Shown here piece after piece: positions 54,620-63,365 of a stretch of 64,000 nt of DNA. A program made the translations under genes and the position numbers. Location: positions 124,001 to 188,000 of the forward strand of contig DASVWI010000037.1 of assembly GCA_036389675.1 (NCBI GenBank), written 5' to 3'. This stretch comes from DASQYE01 sp036389675. GTDB taxonomy: Bacteria > Acidobacteriota > Blastocatellia > Pyrinomonadales > Pyrinomonadaceae. The stretch's first letter is position 1. The number at the start of each line of letters is the position of its first letter. Below the pieces are notes generated by a model. It was not told the origin of the DNA and did not search any database. It was given only the letters and a program-made list of their open reading frames with translations.

Positions 54620-55811
54620 TCTCTAACAGGCGCGCGAGCGCGTAGAGCATCCACGCCTGCGACCAGCGCATGTAGGGCGTGCGTATGGTGTAGAAGCGGC
54701 GGCGCTGGTAATAGAAGTAGCCGCGCTCGTCCTGTAGATTGCGTATCGCCCAGAGCGCAATCGTTTCGGCGATCCGTGGTGCGTCCCTGTCCAGCCACCG
54801 GAGTTCGCAGAGGGCTGCAACGGCAGCGCCCGCCGAATGCGCGTCAGCCGGATAGAGTTGGTTATGGTAGTATTTCGGCCACCCGTCTACAAGAAAGAAT
54901 GAATCGCGCCAGAACTCGTAACCGCGCCGCACAGTCAAAGCCAACTCGTCGCGGCATTCTTCGCCGCAGCTTTCCATAATGCGCGAGAGGCTCACGAGCA
55001 CATAGGCCGTGTGAAAGCTGTCGGCCCAGGATTGATAACCGTCAGCGCCATAGGCCCACGAGCCGTCATCGCGCTGTCGTCGCGCAACGTAGCGCGCCCC
55101 GCGCTCGGCCAACCGAAGCAACTCACTCTCGTTTGTCTCTCGGCCCACCGCCGCGAGCGTTTCAGCCGCCAGCAACGAAGCGTTAAAGACGCGCGTGCGG
55201 TCGAGCGGCGAATAGCTCCAACACACTTCCGTTTCCGACTCTTCCGTGCGATGCAGATCGCGCAGGATAAAGTCGCAGGCGCTTCGAGCCGTCTGTAAAT
55301 AGGATTGATCGTCGAAGGCGCGCGCGGCTTCCAGAAGGGCACGGACACTGAACGCCGTGGGCACAATGGTCGGCGTGCCGCGCGGCGCAAAGAAGGCCCG
55401 CCCCTGCCAGTCGAAATTGTATCCCCAGGCCGCACCGCTCCCTCCATCCAGACGCGCCGCCAGAAGATCGTTCAGAAGTGCGCGCGCCTCCCGGGCGGAA
55501 TCCGCGTTTTTCTCGCGGCGAAAGCGTGCGAGCGCCGCGAGCGCGAACAGCGCCGTGCCCTTCGGGTTTCTTTCGGCAGGCACACGCGCCAGCCCGCGCA
55601 GGTTGAGGGGCGAGCGTTTGAAGAGCTGCGTCCACAAGAGCCGCGCCGTGCGCGAGCGCGCGAGCGGAGTAGCCTGAAACACAGCGCTGTTCAAGGCGTC
55701 GAACGGATCATAACCGGCATACTCATGCCGGCGACACCATGCGGCCAGACGCTCGTAAGCGCGCACGATCAGCATAACTTTCGTCGCGGGCTGCGCTTCT
55801 CGGGAGGTCAT
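54612..55811 (-). CDS. Alpha/alpha-toroid protein of unknown activity (polysaccharide locus)
   Basis: A 399-residue soluble protein with repeated helix pairs: GTALFALAALARFRREKNAD, AFSVRALLEAARAFDDQSYL, FNASLLAAETLAAVGRETNE, RGARYVARRQRDDGSWAYGA, SFHTAYVLVSLSRIMESCGE. This is an (alpha/alpha)6 barrel of the six-hairpin glycosidase/terpene-cyclase type. The aromatic-rich centre (WGYNFDWQGRAFFAPRGTPT) could bind a sugar. It is common in capsule loci but has no assigned reaction. It may edit or bind the nascent glycan. Confidence 0.75.
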   Translation of the reverse strand: MTSREAQPATKVMLIVRAYERLAAWCRRHEYAGYDPFDALNSAVFQATPLARSRTARLLWTQLFKRSPLNLRGLARVPAERNPKGTALFALAALARFRREKNADSAREARALLNDLLAARLDGGSGAAWGYNFDWQGRAFFAPRGTPTIVPTAFSVRALLEAARAFDDQSYLQTARSACDFILRDLHRTEESETEVCWSYSPLDRTRVFNASLLAAETLAAVGRETNESELLRLAERGARYVARRQRDDGSWAYGADGYQSWADSFHTAYVLVSLSRIMESCGEECRDELALTVRRGYEFWRDSFFLVDGWPKYYHNQLYPADAHSAGAAVAALCELRWLDRDAPRIAETIALWAIRNLQDERGYFYYQRRRFYTIRTPYMRWSQAWMLYALARLLEKG

Positions 55812-55848
55812 CCGCTCTTATCAACTCGATTGATTATCTTGTTTCGCT

Positions 55849-57786
55849 CTATTGACTACTGCTCACGGAGGTCTCTATGCGCTGTGCCGTGGCGATGAAG
55901 CTTTCGTACCATAGCTCGAACATGAGAAGCGTCCAGAGCAGCTTGCGATGATTGGCCTGACCCCGCTCGTGCTCGTCCTGCAAGCGCGTCACGTAGTCCG
56001 GATTGAAGAGGCCGCTCTTGCGTATGCGCTCGGGCGACAGGAGGTCGCGCGCCAGCGGGCGCAGGCGGCCCTTGAGCCATTCGGCGACCGGGACGCCGAA
56101 ACCCTTCTTGCTGCGACGGGTGACGAAGCGCGGCAGGAGCGGCTCGACGGCGCGCTTCAGGATGTACTTCGATTTGCGCCCGCGCAGTTTATAGTCGGCG
56201 GGCAGGGAGGCGGCGAACTCCGCGACGCGCGGGTCGAGGAAGGGCGCGCGCACCTCAAGAGAGACGGCCATGCTCGCGCGATCAACCTTCGTCAGAATGT
56301 CTTCGGCCAGATAGAGCCGCGTATCAAGGCTCTGCATGCACTCGACCGTGTTGTCGGCGTCGCACTCTTCTTCCAGAAGGCGGCGCGCATCGCTGTAAAT
56401 GTCTTCGCCGCTCGCGCCGCTCGCTTCCGGGGTCAGAAGCCTATCCTGCTCGTCGGGCGTGAAGGAGCCGAACCAGATGTGGTGGCGCGCGACCGCGTCA
56501 TAGGGTGCTCCGGCGATAAAGCGGCGCGCCTTGAAATCGAAAGAGAGATTATTAGTCTTGACGGGGAGGCGATGCACCGCGGGCTCGATCAGCGCGCGGC
56601 GGGCGAAGCGCGGCACGCGCTCGTAGATTTGGGCCAAGCGGTGTCCCCAGTACATAGGGTAGCCGGCGAACAGCTCATCACCGCCGTCGCCGCCGAGCGC
56701 GACCGTCACATGACGGCGGGTGAAACGCGATAGCAGGTAGGTCGGCACGAGCGACGGGTCGCTCAGAGGCTCGTCCATCCATGAGCCTATCTCGCCGACG
56801 AGGTTGGCCGCTAAGTCAACGCTCAACCGCTCTTCATGATGATCCGTGCCGAGGTAGGAAGCGACGGCGCGCGCATACCCGGACTCGTCGAAAGAGCTTT
56901 CGGCGAAAGAGATGGAGAAGGTTTTGACCGTCTCCGACGAGGAGCGCACGGCCATGGCGGCGATAGCGGAAGAGTCCACGCCGCCGGAGAGCAGCACGCC
57001 GAGCGGCACGTCCGAGACCAGACGCATTCGTACGGCATCCGACAGTAAACTCTCCAGGCGCTCAGCGGCTTCACGCTCGGAAGGAACAGGCTCGCGCGTC
57101 TTATAGCTCAGACGCCAGTACTGGCTGACCTCAACGCGCCCGTTCTCAACTAAGAGGTAGTGGCCCGCCGTCAGCTTATGTATGCCCTCGTAAATCGAAA
57201 GGGGCGCGGGCACGTAATCGAAAGAGAGATACTGTCGCAGCGCTTTTGTATTCAGGCGCGGGCGCACAGCAGGGTGCGCGAGCAGGACTTTCGGCTCGGA
57301 GGCGAAGAGCAGCGTGTCGTCAAAGACGCCCCAGTAGAGAGGCTTTTCGCCGAAACGGTCGCGCGCGATAAACAGTCTGCGACGGCGCGCATCCCACAAG
57401 GCGAAGGCGAACATGCCGTTCATGTGCTCCAGCATCTCCGTGCCGTACTCTTCGTAGAGATGCGGCAGCACTTCCGTATCCGAGGCGGAGCGAAACTGGT
57501 GGCCGCGCTCTTCCAGCCGCGCGCGCAGCTCCCTGTAGTTATAAATCTCGCCGTTTAAGATGACAGAGACCGCGCCGTCCTCGCTCGTCGCCGGCTGCTC
57601 GCCCGTCTGCAAATCAATGATCGCCAGCCGCCGCATCCCCAAAGCCACTCCGGTCGAGACCATCAGCCCCTCGGAGTCCGGCCCGCGATGCGTCATCCGC
57701 TCGCACATGGCGTGCAGCAACGGGCGCGTGCCCTCCACGGGCGGCGTCCGCGCATCAAGATTGGCCCATCCGGTTATTCCACACAT
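55849..57786 (-). CDS. asnB: Asparagine synthase (glutamine-hydrolysing)-like protein
   Basis: A 645-residue two-domain enzyme. Class II glutaminase at the N-terminus with catalytic Cys2 (MCGITGWANL), followed by RGPDSEG and ILNGEIYNYRELR. The ATP-pyrophosphatase domain has LGVLLSGGVDSSAIAA, VALGGDGGDELFAGYPMYWG and KVDRASMAVSLEVRAPFLDP. Within polysaccharide clusters such AsnB-like enzymes often amidate or aminate sugars rather than make asparagine (family knowledge). An aggatga-type inverted repeat precedes its start. Confidence 0.93.
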   Translation of the reverse strand: MCGITGWANLDARTPPVEGTRPLLHAMCERMTHRGPDSEGLMVSTGVALGMRRLAIIDLQTGEQPATSEDGAVSVILNGEIYNYRELRARLEERGHQFRSASDTEVLPHLYEEYGTEMLEHMNGMFAFALWDARRRRLFIARDRFGEKPLYWGVFDDTLLFASEPKVLLAHPAVRPRLNTKALRQYLSFDYVPAPLSIYEGIHKLTAGHYLLVENGRVEVSQYWRLSYKTREPVPSEREAAERLESLLSDAVRMRLVSDVPLGVLLSGGVDSSAIAAMAVRSSSETVKTFSISFAESSFDESGYARAVASYLGTDHHEERLSVDLAANLVGEIGSWMDEPLSDPSLVPTYLLSRFTRRHVTVALGGDGGDELFAGYPMYWGHRLAQIYERVPRFARRALIEPAVHRLPVKTNNLSFDFKARRFIAGAPYDAVARHHIWFGSFTPDEQDRLLTPEASGASGEDIYSDARRLLEEECDADNTVECMQSLDTRLYLAEDILTKVDRASMAVSLEVRAPFLDPRVAEFAASLPADYKLRGRKSKYILKRAVEPLLPRFVTRRSKKGFGVPVAEWLKGRLRPLARDLLSPERIRKSGLFNPDYVTRLQDEHERGQANHRKLLWTLLMFELWYESFIATAQRIETSVSSSQ

Positions 57787-57789
57787 AAG

Positions 57790-57885
57790 AGCAAGGCGTA
57801 AGGATGAAGGATGAAGGATGAAGGATGAAGTAAAGCATTCAAGTCATTGAAGCTCTCATTTCATCCTTCATCCTTCATCCTTGCT
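57790..57885. repeat. Intergenic inverted repeat, aggatga-type arms (four tandem copies)
   Basis: Left arm holds four consecutive aggatga 7-mers after gcaaggcgt; right arm holds ttcatccttcatccttcatc followed by cttgc. The stop codon of the neighbouring glycosyltransferase (57875-57877) lies in the right arm. Confidence 0.93.
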
Positions 57886-58912
57886 TTTCCATTCCGATCT
57901 TCTCGCGCACGGCGTAGATGCGCTTGGCCTGAGATTCGTGATAGGTGCGAACGAGCATTTCGGCCAGCAGGCCCATCAGCAGGAACTGGACGCCGACGGC
58001 GAAGAGCACTATCGCCAGAATAGGCAGCGGCGTCTGGACGAAATCCGCCTTGTGAAACAGTTTCAGAAAGAGCGCGTAGAGGCCCGCCAGTATGGAGACG
58101 GCGAAGGCGATCATGCCGAACGTGCCGAAGACGTAGATGGGCTTGGTCTGATAGGAGGCCATGAACTTGATGGTCATCAGATCAAAGACGACCTTGAGCG
58201 TGCGCGAAAGGCCGTACTTGGATTTGCCCATCGTGCGCGGGTGATGCTCGACGGGAATCTCCGTCACTCTCGCACCTGCCCACGAAGCGTAGATCGGTAT
58301 GAAGCGGTGCATCTCGCCATAGAGCCGCACGTCTTCGAGAGATTCCCTGCGATAGGCTTTCAATGAGCAGCCGTAATCGTGCAGCGGCACACCGCCGATC
58401 CATGAGATCAAACGATTGGCGAGCATCGAAGGCAGCTTGCGCGTCACCATCTTATCCTTGCGATTCTTGCGCCAGCCCGAAACCACGTCGTAGCCTTCGT
58501 CCAGCTTATTCAACAATCTGATAATGTCCGCCGGGTCGTTCTGCAAGTCCGCGTCCATCGGAATCAGCACGCGCCCGCGCGCAGCATCAATGCCTGCCGC
58601 CATCGCCGCCGTCTGCCCGTAGTTGCGCCTGAGCGCGACGACGCGCACGCGCGCGTCCGCGTGGGCCAACCCACGCAAGACCTCAAGGCTTCCGTCCGTC
58701 GAGCCGTCGTCAACGTAGATGATCTCCGCCGTGCGACCGAGCTTGGCTAAAGCCTCGTCCATCTTCGCGTGCAGCGGGCGAAGGTTGGGCTCTTCGTTAT
58801 AGACGGGCAGAAAGACGGAGATGTCCGGCACGTCGCCATCACCACCACCGGCGGCGTTAACCTCTGCGCGCTCGCGCATGAGTGTCTCTTCCTGTTCGTC
58901 GTAAGTCTTCAT
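57875..58912 (-). CDS. Glycosyltransferase family 2, polyprenyl-phosphate sugar transferase type
   Basis: A 345-residue GT-A enzyme of the DPM1/GtrB group. DISVFLPVYNEEPNLRPLHA, the DxD-type site IPMDADLQNDPADIIRLLNK and GYDVVSGWRKNRKDKMVTRK are typical. Two C-terminal membrane helices (PIYVFGTFGMIAFAVSILAG, LPILAIVLFAVGVQFLLMGL) anchor it. It is expected to load a sugar onto undecaprenyl phosphate for periplasmic use, which fits with the GT39-like protein at 60714. Its last residues and stop fall in the inverted repeat. Confidence 0.93.
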   Translation of the reverse strand: MKTYDEQEETLMRERAEVNAAGGGDGDVPDISVFLPVYNEEPNLRPLHAKMDEALAKLGRTAEIIYVDDGSTDGSLEVLRGLAHADARVRVVALRRNYGQTAAMAAGIDAARGRVLIPMDADLQNDPADIIRLLNKLDEGYDVVSGWRKNRKDKMVTRKLPSMLANRLISWIGGVPLHDYGCSLKAYRRESLEDVRLYGEMHRFIPIYASWAGARVTEIPVEHHPRTMGKSKYGLSRTLKVVFDLMTIKFMASYQTKPIYVFGTFGMIAFAVSILAGLYALFLKLFHKADFVQTPLPILAIVLFAVGVQFLLMGLLAEMLVRTYHESQAKRIYAVREKIGMEKQG

Positions 58913-58916
58913 TTAA

Positions 58917-59696
58917 TCAAAGGCGGCGCGCAACGCAGATGGCCGAGACGCCGAACGGAAAATTCATGCGACGCAGGAGGGAGCTTTCCGCTCCGAACAA
59001 GCGACCCAGCACGCCGTTCAGGGCCGAGACGTTGATGTTGTTCTCCGAAGCGGGGCGCAGGCCCGTCGCGCGCATCAAGAGGCGTCCCAGAAGTATTGGC
59101 CCAAAGAAACTGATATTGGCATAGGTCGCGCGCTCGACCTCGAAGCCCGCCGCGCCGACAGCCGCGCGCAGAGTGGAGAGCGTATAGCGCCGCCTGTGAT
59201 GGCTGACATCATCCTGCACACCCCACAGGAACATGAAAGCCGGAACGAACAACATCGCGCGCCCGCCGGGCCTGAGCACGCGTCGCATCTCCTGCAAGCC
59301 CGCCGTATCATCATCCAGATGCTCGACGACATCAAGCGCCGTCACAAGATCAAACGAAGAGTCCTCGTAAGGCAGCCGCTCCGCCGCACCCAACCTGACA
59401 TTACGGAGGCCGCGCTCACGACAGAAATCGAGAGCCTCCGGCGAGACATCCACGCCCTCTGCCTCACCGAACTCGGCCAGCATCTCAAGATTAGCACCCG
59501 TCCCGCATCCGACATCGAGTATGCGCGGGCGCGTCTCGCCCAGATCGCGGACTATCTTTTCGATAAAGCTGCGGATGATGCGGCGGCGGCCCACGAACCA
59601 CCAGTGCGAGCCCTCGACCTCGTACATGATCGCGTAGGTGTGCCGCTGCATCTCCTGCGGCAAAGCTTCGCTCACGCTCTTAACAGTGCTGGACAT
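58917..59696 (-). CDS. Class I SAM-dependent methyltransferase
   Basis: A 259-residue methyltransferase. Motif I RILDVGCGTGANLEMLAEFG, then VDVSPEALDFCRERGL, motif IV FDLVTALDVVEHLDDDTAGL, and VLRPGGRAMLFVPAF. A predicted hydrophobic patch near the C-terminus (VERATYANISFFGPILLGRL) may associate with the membrane. It follows the GT2 gene 4 bp apart. The target is probably a sugar or lipid intermediate (inference). Confidence 0.92.
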   Translation of the reverse strand: MSSTVKSVSEALPQEMQRHTYAIMYEVEGSHWWFVGRRRIIRSFIEKIVRDLGETRPRILDVGCGTGANLEMLAEFGEAEGVDVSPEALDFCRERGLRNVRLGAAERLPYEDSSFDLVTALDVVEHLDDDTAGLQEMRRVLRPGGRAMLFVPAFMFLWGVQDDVSHHRRRYTLSTLRAAVGAAGFEVERATYANISFFGPILLGRLLMRATGLRPASENNINVSALNGVLGRLFGAESSLLRRMNFPFGVSAICVARRL

Positions 59697-59712
59697 TTAA
59701 TATTTCGATGAA

Positions 59713-60717
59713 TCAACTACCTATGCGCCCAAACCCGCGCCAGCTATTCTTATTGTGCCAGCTTATCTCGACCTCTTCCGCTCCCACGTCGCGCCACCAC
59801 TCTTCAAATTCCTCGCGCCGGATGTAGAAGGCCGTCGGCGCGACCAGATGATCGAAGACTATAGTGTGCTGCTCGCGCCAGCCGAAACCCGAGATGGCAT
59901 TCAGGTAGTCATTGTAGAACAAATGGCGCGCGAGTGCAGCGCCGCCGGCCCGTCTGTTGAGCGGGCCGTAGACCAGCTTCGTCGCGGCGAAGAGCGCGGC
60001 GGTCGGCAGCTTCGACAGCTGCAACAGGCTCTGACGCCTGATGCGCGAAGTCAGGCGCTCGCGCAGAGGGTTGACGAAACGCGTAATCCATTCGTTATTC
60101 TCAGCGCCGTAGACCCATGCCGAGAGGTGTCCACCGGCCTTAACCTTCGAAGCCAGCGAGCGAAAGCCCGCGCGCGGGTCTGGCAGGTGATGCAGCACGC
60201 CGACGGAGAAAGCATAGTCGAAGGCCGCCTTGAGCGGCAGGTGGTAAATATCGGCCTGAACGATATGGGCGTTCTCAAGCTCGCGCGTCGCCTCGAAAGC
60301 GGATTCGACCGCCTCACTCAGGTCAATACTGACCACATCGCGTGTGCCCCAGAGCGCGGCCAGACGCGTGTGCCTGCCCTTACCGCAGCCGCCCTCCAGC
60401 ACGACCTTATCACGAAAAAACTCCGGCTTGACGGGCACAATCCAGCCTAAGAATTGCTCTGTATACCGCTCGTCTTCCTGCGTGAAATGTTTCCACTGCC
60501 ACCCGAAATTTTCAGCCGTCGCAGCCTTGTCCTTCTCCACATCTGCGAGGTCTGCGAAGCGCGGCACGCCGCGCACCACCGGAAAGCGGCGCGCGCATGA
60601 GAGGCAGCCCAGCTCCCCTTCTAGAACTTCGCCGGCCTCGCTTTTGGCTTCGGACAGCAACTCGATCTCGCCCGCGCAGGCGGGACACGCGAGGTATTGC
60701 AACAATCTCTGCTTCAT
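59713..60717 (-). CDS. Class I methyltransferase with Trm112-like zinc-binding N-terminus
   Basis: A 334-residue protein. Residues 1-55 hold CPACAGE and CLSCARRFPVVRGVPRFADL, a four-Cys Trm112/UbiE-associated zinc-type motif. The methyltransferase domain has VVLEGGCGKGRHTRLAALWG, VSIDLSEAVESAFEATRELE and FDYAFSVGVLHHLPDPRAGF. It overlaps the upstream GT39-like gene by 4 bp. Together with the gene at 58917 it indicates methylated residues in the glycan. Confidence 0.92.
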   Translation of the reverse strand: MKQRLLQYLACPACAGEIELLSEAKSEAGEVLEGELGCLSCARRFPVVRGVPRFADLADVEKDKAATAENFGWQWKHFTQEDERYTEQFLGWIVPVKPEFFRDKVVLEGGCGKGRHTRLAALWGTRDVVSIDLSEAVESAFEATRELENAHIVQADIYHLPLKAAFDYAFSVGVLHHLPDPRAGFRSLASKVKAGGHLSAWVYGAENNEWITRFVNPLRERLTSRIRRQSLLQLSKLPTAALFAATKLVYGPLNRRAGGAALARHLFYNDYLNAISGFGWREQHTIVFDHLVAPTAFYIRREEFEEWWRDVGAEEVEISWHNKNSWRGFGRIGS

Positions 60718-62168
60718 CTCTGGAAACGCTCGGCCCGCACCGTAGCCTTAGCCGCAGACTCCTTTTTTCCGCTCAACGCCACGCGCGGCTTGCGGCTCGA
60801 CACTAATCTCTCAAGACTCGCACAGCTTACGCCCGCGAAGATAAAGAGCAGCGCGTGCATGGGCAAACCGTATCGCAGCTCCGTATGAATGACTGAGCCG
60901 ACGATCCAGTAGTAGAGGACGGTTGCCAGAATTATTCCCGTCATACGCCGATCACGTCTAAGCGCGAGCCAGATGCCGCAGAGCATCAGCGGCAGCGCGA
61001 GATACCTGAGCACGCTCTGAATCATTCCTAAAATATTTACGCCGAGGCCGAGGACGCCCCCCTGCCATTCGAGCGGCAGACATTTCCTGCTCGTCACGTT
61101 GATACCTGCGCTGCCGTAGCGCGGCACGGGCTCGCCCGCGTACTTCAAGACCGCAGCCATCCGTCTGAGCATCACGCCCGCGTACCACAGGGGATGCGAA
61201 GCGATGATCTGTAGGGCCTTCCTTGAGCGCGCGCGATCACGCTCGATGCCGTTGGGCCAATAGAGGCGCAGCGGCTCATCCTTCGAGAGCCCCATCGCCG
61301 CGCGCTCCTGCTCGACCACTTCGTCGTCGCTGCGCGGTGCGCCGAACTCTGCGGCACGCTCCGTCTCGCCGATGCTCTCCCACAGGTTCGTTCCCGTCCC
61401 TAAGCCCGTCGGCACAAACTCGTGAAAGACAAGAGCGTTGCGCGCAAGGATGGGTGCGATCAGAAGCGACGCGCCGAGCAGGACCGCGCCGCCGAGCGAC
61501 GCTCGCCTGCGCCATGATGCGCGCACAAATAGAAATAACGCGACGGCCCACCACACGGCCAGTAGCAGCGCGTTGGCCCGCAGCCAGCAGGACGCTCCCG
61601 TCATCATGCCCGCCGCAAGAGCCCAGCCAAGGCTCTCGCGCTTTGCAGCCAGAAGCAGCATCCATGCTCCGCCCAGCACAATCCAACTCGTCGGCGCATC
61701 GGCCAGCGGCGTTGCGCCCGCCAGCGCCAGCAAAGGAGAGAGCGCCGCGAGCCCACCCGCCCACAGGCCGACACGCCAGCCGAAGGCCGTCATGCCAGCG
61801 CCGACAACGAGCAGCACCGACAACGCATCGAGCACACATTGCACGCTCTGCACGGTATAAGCAGACCGCGCACCGCTGATCGCATAAACGAAGCTGAGCC
61901 ACGCCGGATAACCGGGCGCGTAGACGGCGGCCTCCGTATTGGACGCGTCGTTAATCCAGAACAGGGGCTCGCGCCCGTCCAGAAACCCTTGCGCCTTCAC
62001 GTCAAAGATCGCGTAGATACCCGACGCGAACCAGGCAGGGTTTGTCAGGTGTGCTTTGATGAACTGTACGGTCAAAGCACGCACCGCGAGCGCCGCCGCG
62101 AGAATCAGCAGAAGGGCCAGAGCGCGCCTTCTCTCCACGGTCGAAACATTTACAAGCGGCCAACGCAT
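60714..62168 (-). CDS. Membrane glycosyltransferase (GT39/ArnT-like)
   Basis: A 484-residue protein with about 11 helices of the GT-C type (LALLLILAAALAVRALTVQF, then a large first loop with an Asp-containing FWINDASNTEAAVYAPGYPA). GT-C enzymes use polyprenyl-phosphate sugars in the periplasm; the GT2 gene at 57875 could make the donor. It overlaps the methyltransferase gene by ATGA. Function in detail unknown. Confidence 0.85.
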   Translation of the reverse strand: MRWPLVNVSTVERRRALALLLILAAALAVRALTVQFIKAHLTNPAWFASGIYAIFDVKAQGFLDGREPLFWINDASNTEAAVYAPGYPAWLSFVYAISGARSAYTVQSVQCVLDALSVLLVVGAGMTAFGWRVGLWAGGLAALSPLLALAGATPLADAPTSWIVLGGAWMLLLAAKRESLGWALAAGMMTGASCWLRANALLLAVWWAVALFLFVRASWRRRASLGGAVLLGASLLIAPILARNALVFHEFVPTGLGTGTNLWESIGETERAAEFGAPRSDDEVVEQERAAMGLSKDEPLRLYWPNGIERDRARSRKALQIIASHPLWYAGVMLRRMAAVLKYAGEPVPRYGSAGINVTSRKCLPLEWQGGVLGLGVNILGMIQSVLRYLALPLMLCGIWLALRRDRRMTGIILATVLYYWIVGSVIHTELRYGLPMHALLFIFAGVSCASLERLVSSRKPRVALSGKKESAAKATVRAERFQR

Positions 62169-62184
62169 CTCTAATTAGAAGCTA

Positions 62185-62260
62185 AGGTCAGTAGCGCCTG
62201 CGGTAGCGGGCGGGTACTCAATGTTAGACACCCGCCCGCTACCGCAGGCGGTACTGACCT
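62185..62260. repeat. Near-perfect 31-bp inverted repeat
   Basis: aggtcagtagcgcctgcggt then agcgggcgggt (62185-62215) pairs with 62230-62260 with a single mismatch and a 14-nt loop. It is the most perfect hairpin in the window and GC-rich. A tccatccctgtt stretch related to the repeat at 15903-16022 lies 20-35 bp further. No gene is seen in the 137-bp gap. Confidence 0.93.
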
Positions 62261-62305
62261 GTCTCATCCTGACGATCTGCGGTCCATCCCTGTTAATTCT
62301 CTTGC

Positions 62306-63277
62306 TCAGCGACTCCCACGCTCTTCTTCCCGGCGGAACCACCGGACGAACCGGTGTATGCCGTCTTCGATCTGTGTTTGCGGGTTGTAGCCGAGCAGCC
62401 GCCGGGCCTTTGAAATATCGGCGTAGGTTTGCGGCACGTCGCCCGGCTGTGTAGGCTGGCGATCAATGACGGCCTGTTGGCCCAGCTCTTTTTCCAGCAG
62501 CGCAATCAGCTCACGGAGTTCTACCGTACGCGACTCGCCCAGATTAATCACCTCGTATGGGCTCTCCCTATAATCGACGGCGGCGCGCACGCCCGCGATG
62601 ATGTCGTCAACGAACGTGTAATCGCGCCGCGTCAGACCATCGCCGAAGACTGGGATGGGCTGGCCGCGACTGATGAGACGCGCGAATTTGTGAATCGCCA
62701 GATCGGGCCGCTGGCGCGCACCGTAGACCGTAAAGAAACGCAGGCACACGCACCGAAGGCCGTACAGGTGCGAGTAGGTATGACAGAGCAGCTCGCCCGC
62801 CGCTTTGGTCGCGGCATAGGGCGAGATCGGCTGGCGAATCGGATCGTCCTCACTGAATGGAACCTTGGCGTTAATGCCGTAGACGGACGAGGACGAGCCG
62901 AAGACGAACTGCCCCACGTTGTGTGCCCGCGCCAGCTCAAGCAGGTTGATCGTTCCGGTGATATTCGTCTCCGTATAGAGCAGCGGCTCGGTCAAAGAGG
63001 GGCGCACGCCCGCACGCGCCGCCAGATGAACTATGCAATCGAACTGCGTCTCGTCAAAAACCCGCTGCAAGGCTTGACGGTCGCGTATGTCGGCTTCGAC
63101 CAGACGATAAGAATCGCTTTCGAGATGCGCGCGCACGTTTTCACGCTTGCGCGCGGGCGCATAAAAGTCATTGAAGTCGTCCAGAGCCGTGACGCGCCAG
63201 CGCCCTTCGGCCAGCAACCTGTCCACGAGGTTCGAGCCGATGAAGCCCGCCCCTCCCGTCACCAGTATATTTTGCAT
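62306..63277 (-). CDS. NAD-dependent sugar epimerase (extended SDR, UDP-glucuronate epimerase-like)
   Basis: A 323-residue Rossmann enzyme. Cofactor motif VTGGAGFIGSNLVDRLLAEG, active-site SSSVYG and YAATKAAGELL (the Y-x3-K pair), and the UDP-sugar block FTVYGARQRPDLAIHKFARL. Close to CapI-type UDP-glucuronate or UDP-glucose 4-epimerases; it supplies an activated sugar to the cluster. The start MQNILVTGG is preceded by the cagttat-type inverted repeat. Confidence 0.93.
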   Translation of the reverse strand: MQNILVTGGAGFIGSNLVDRLLAEGRWRVTALDDFNDFYAPARKRENVRAHLESDSYRLVEADIRDRQALQRVFDETQFDCIVHLAARAGVRPSLTEPLLYTETNITGTINLLELARAHNVGQFVFGSSSSVYGINAKVPFSEDDPIRQPISPYAATKAAGELLCHTYSHLYGLRCVCLRFFTVYGARQRPDLAIHKFARLISRGQPIPVFGDGLTRRDYTFVDDIIAGVRAAVDYRESPYEVINLGESRTVELRELIALLEKELGQQAVIDRQPTQPGDVPQTYADISKARRLLGYNPQTQIEDGIHRFVRWFRREEERGSR

Positions 63278-63280
63278 AAT

Positions 63281-63360
63281 CAGTTATCGGTTAGCAGTAG
63301 TCAGTCATCAGTAGCCAGCTTTTGTTTTGGCTGAATACTGATAACTGATCGCCGACTACT
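63281..63360. repeat. Intergenic inverted repeat, cagttat-type heptamers
   Basis: The left arm parses into consecutive 7-mers cagttat, cggttag, cagtagt, cagtcat, cagtagc; the right arm into ctgaata, ctgataa, ctgatcg, ccgacta. This is the clearest example that the arm unit is 7 nt. Confidence 0.92.
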
Positions 63361-63365
63361 TCTTT

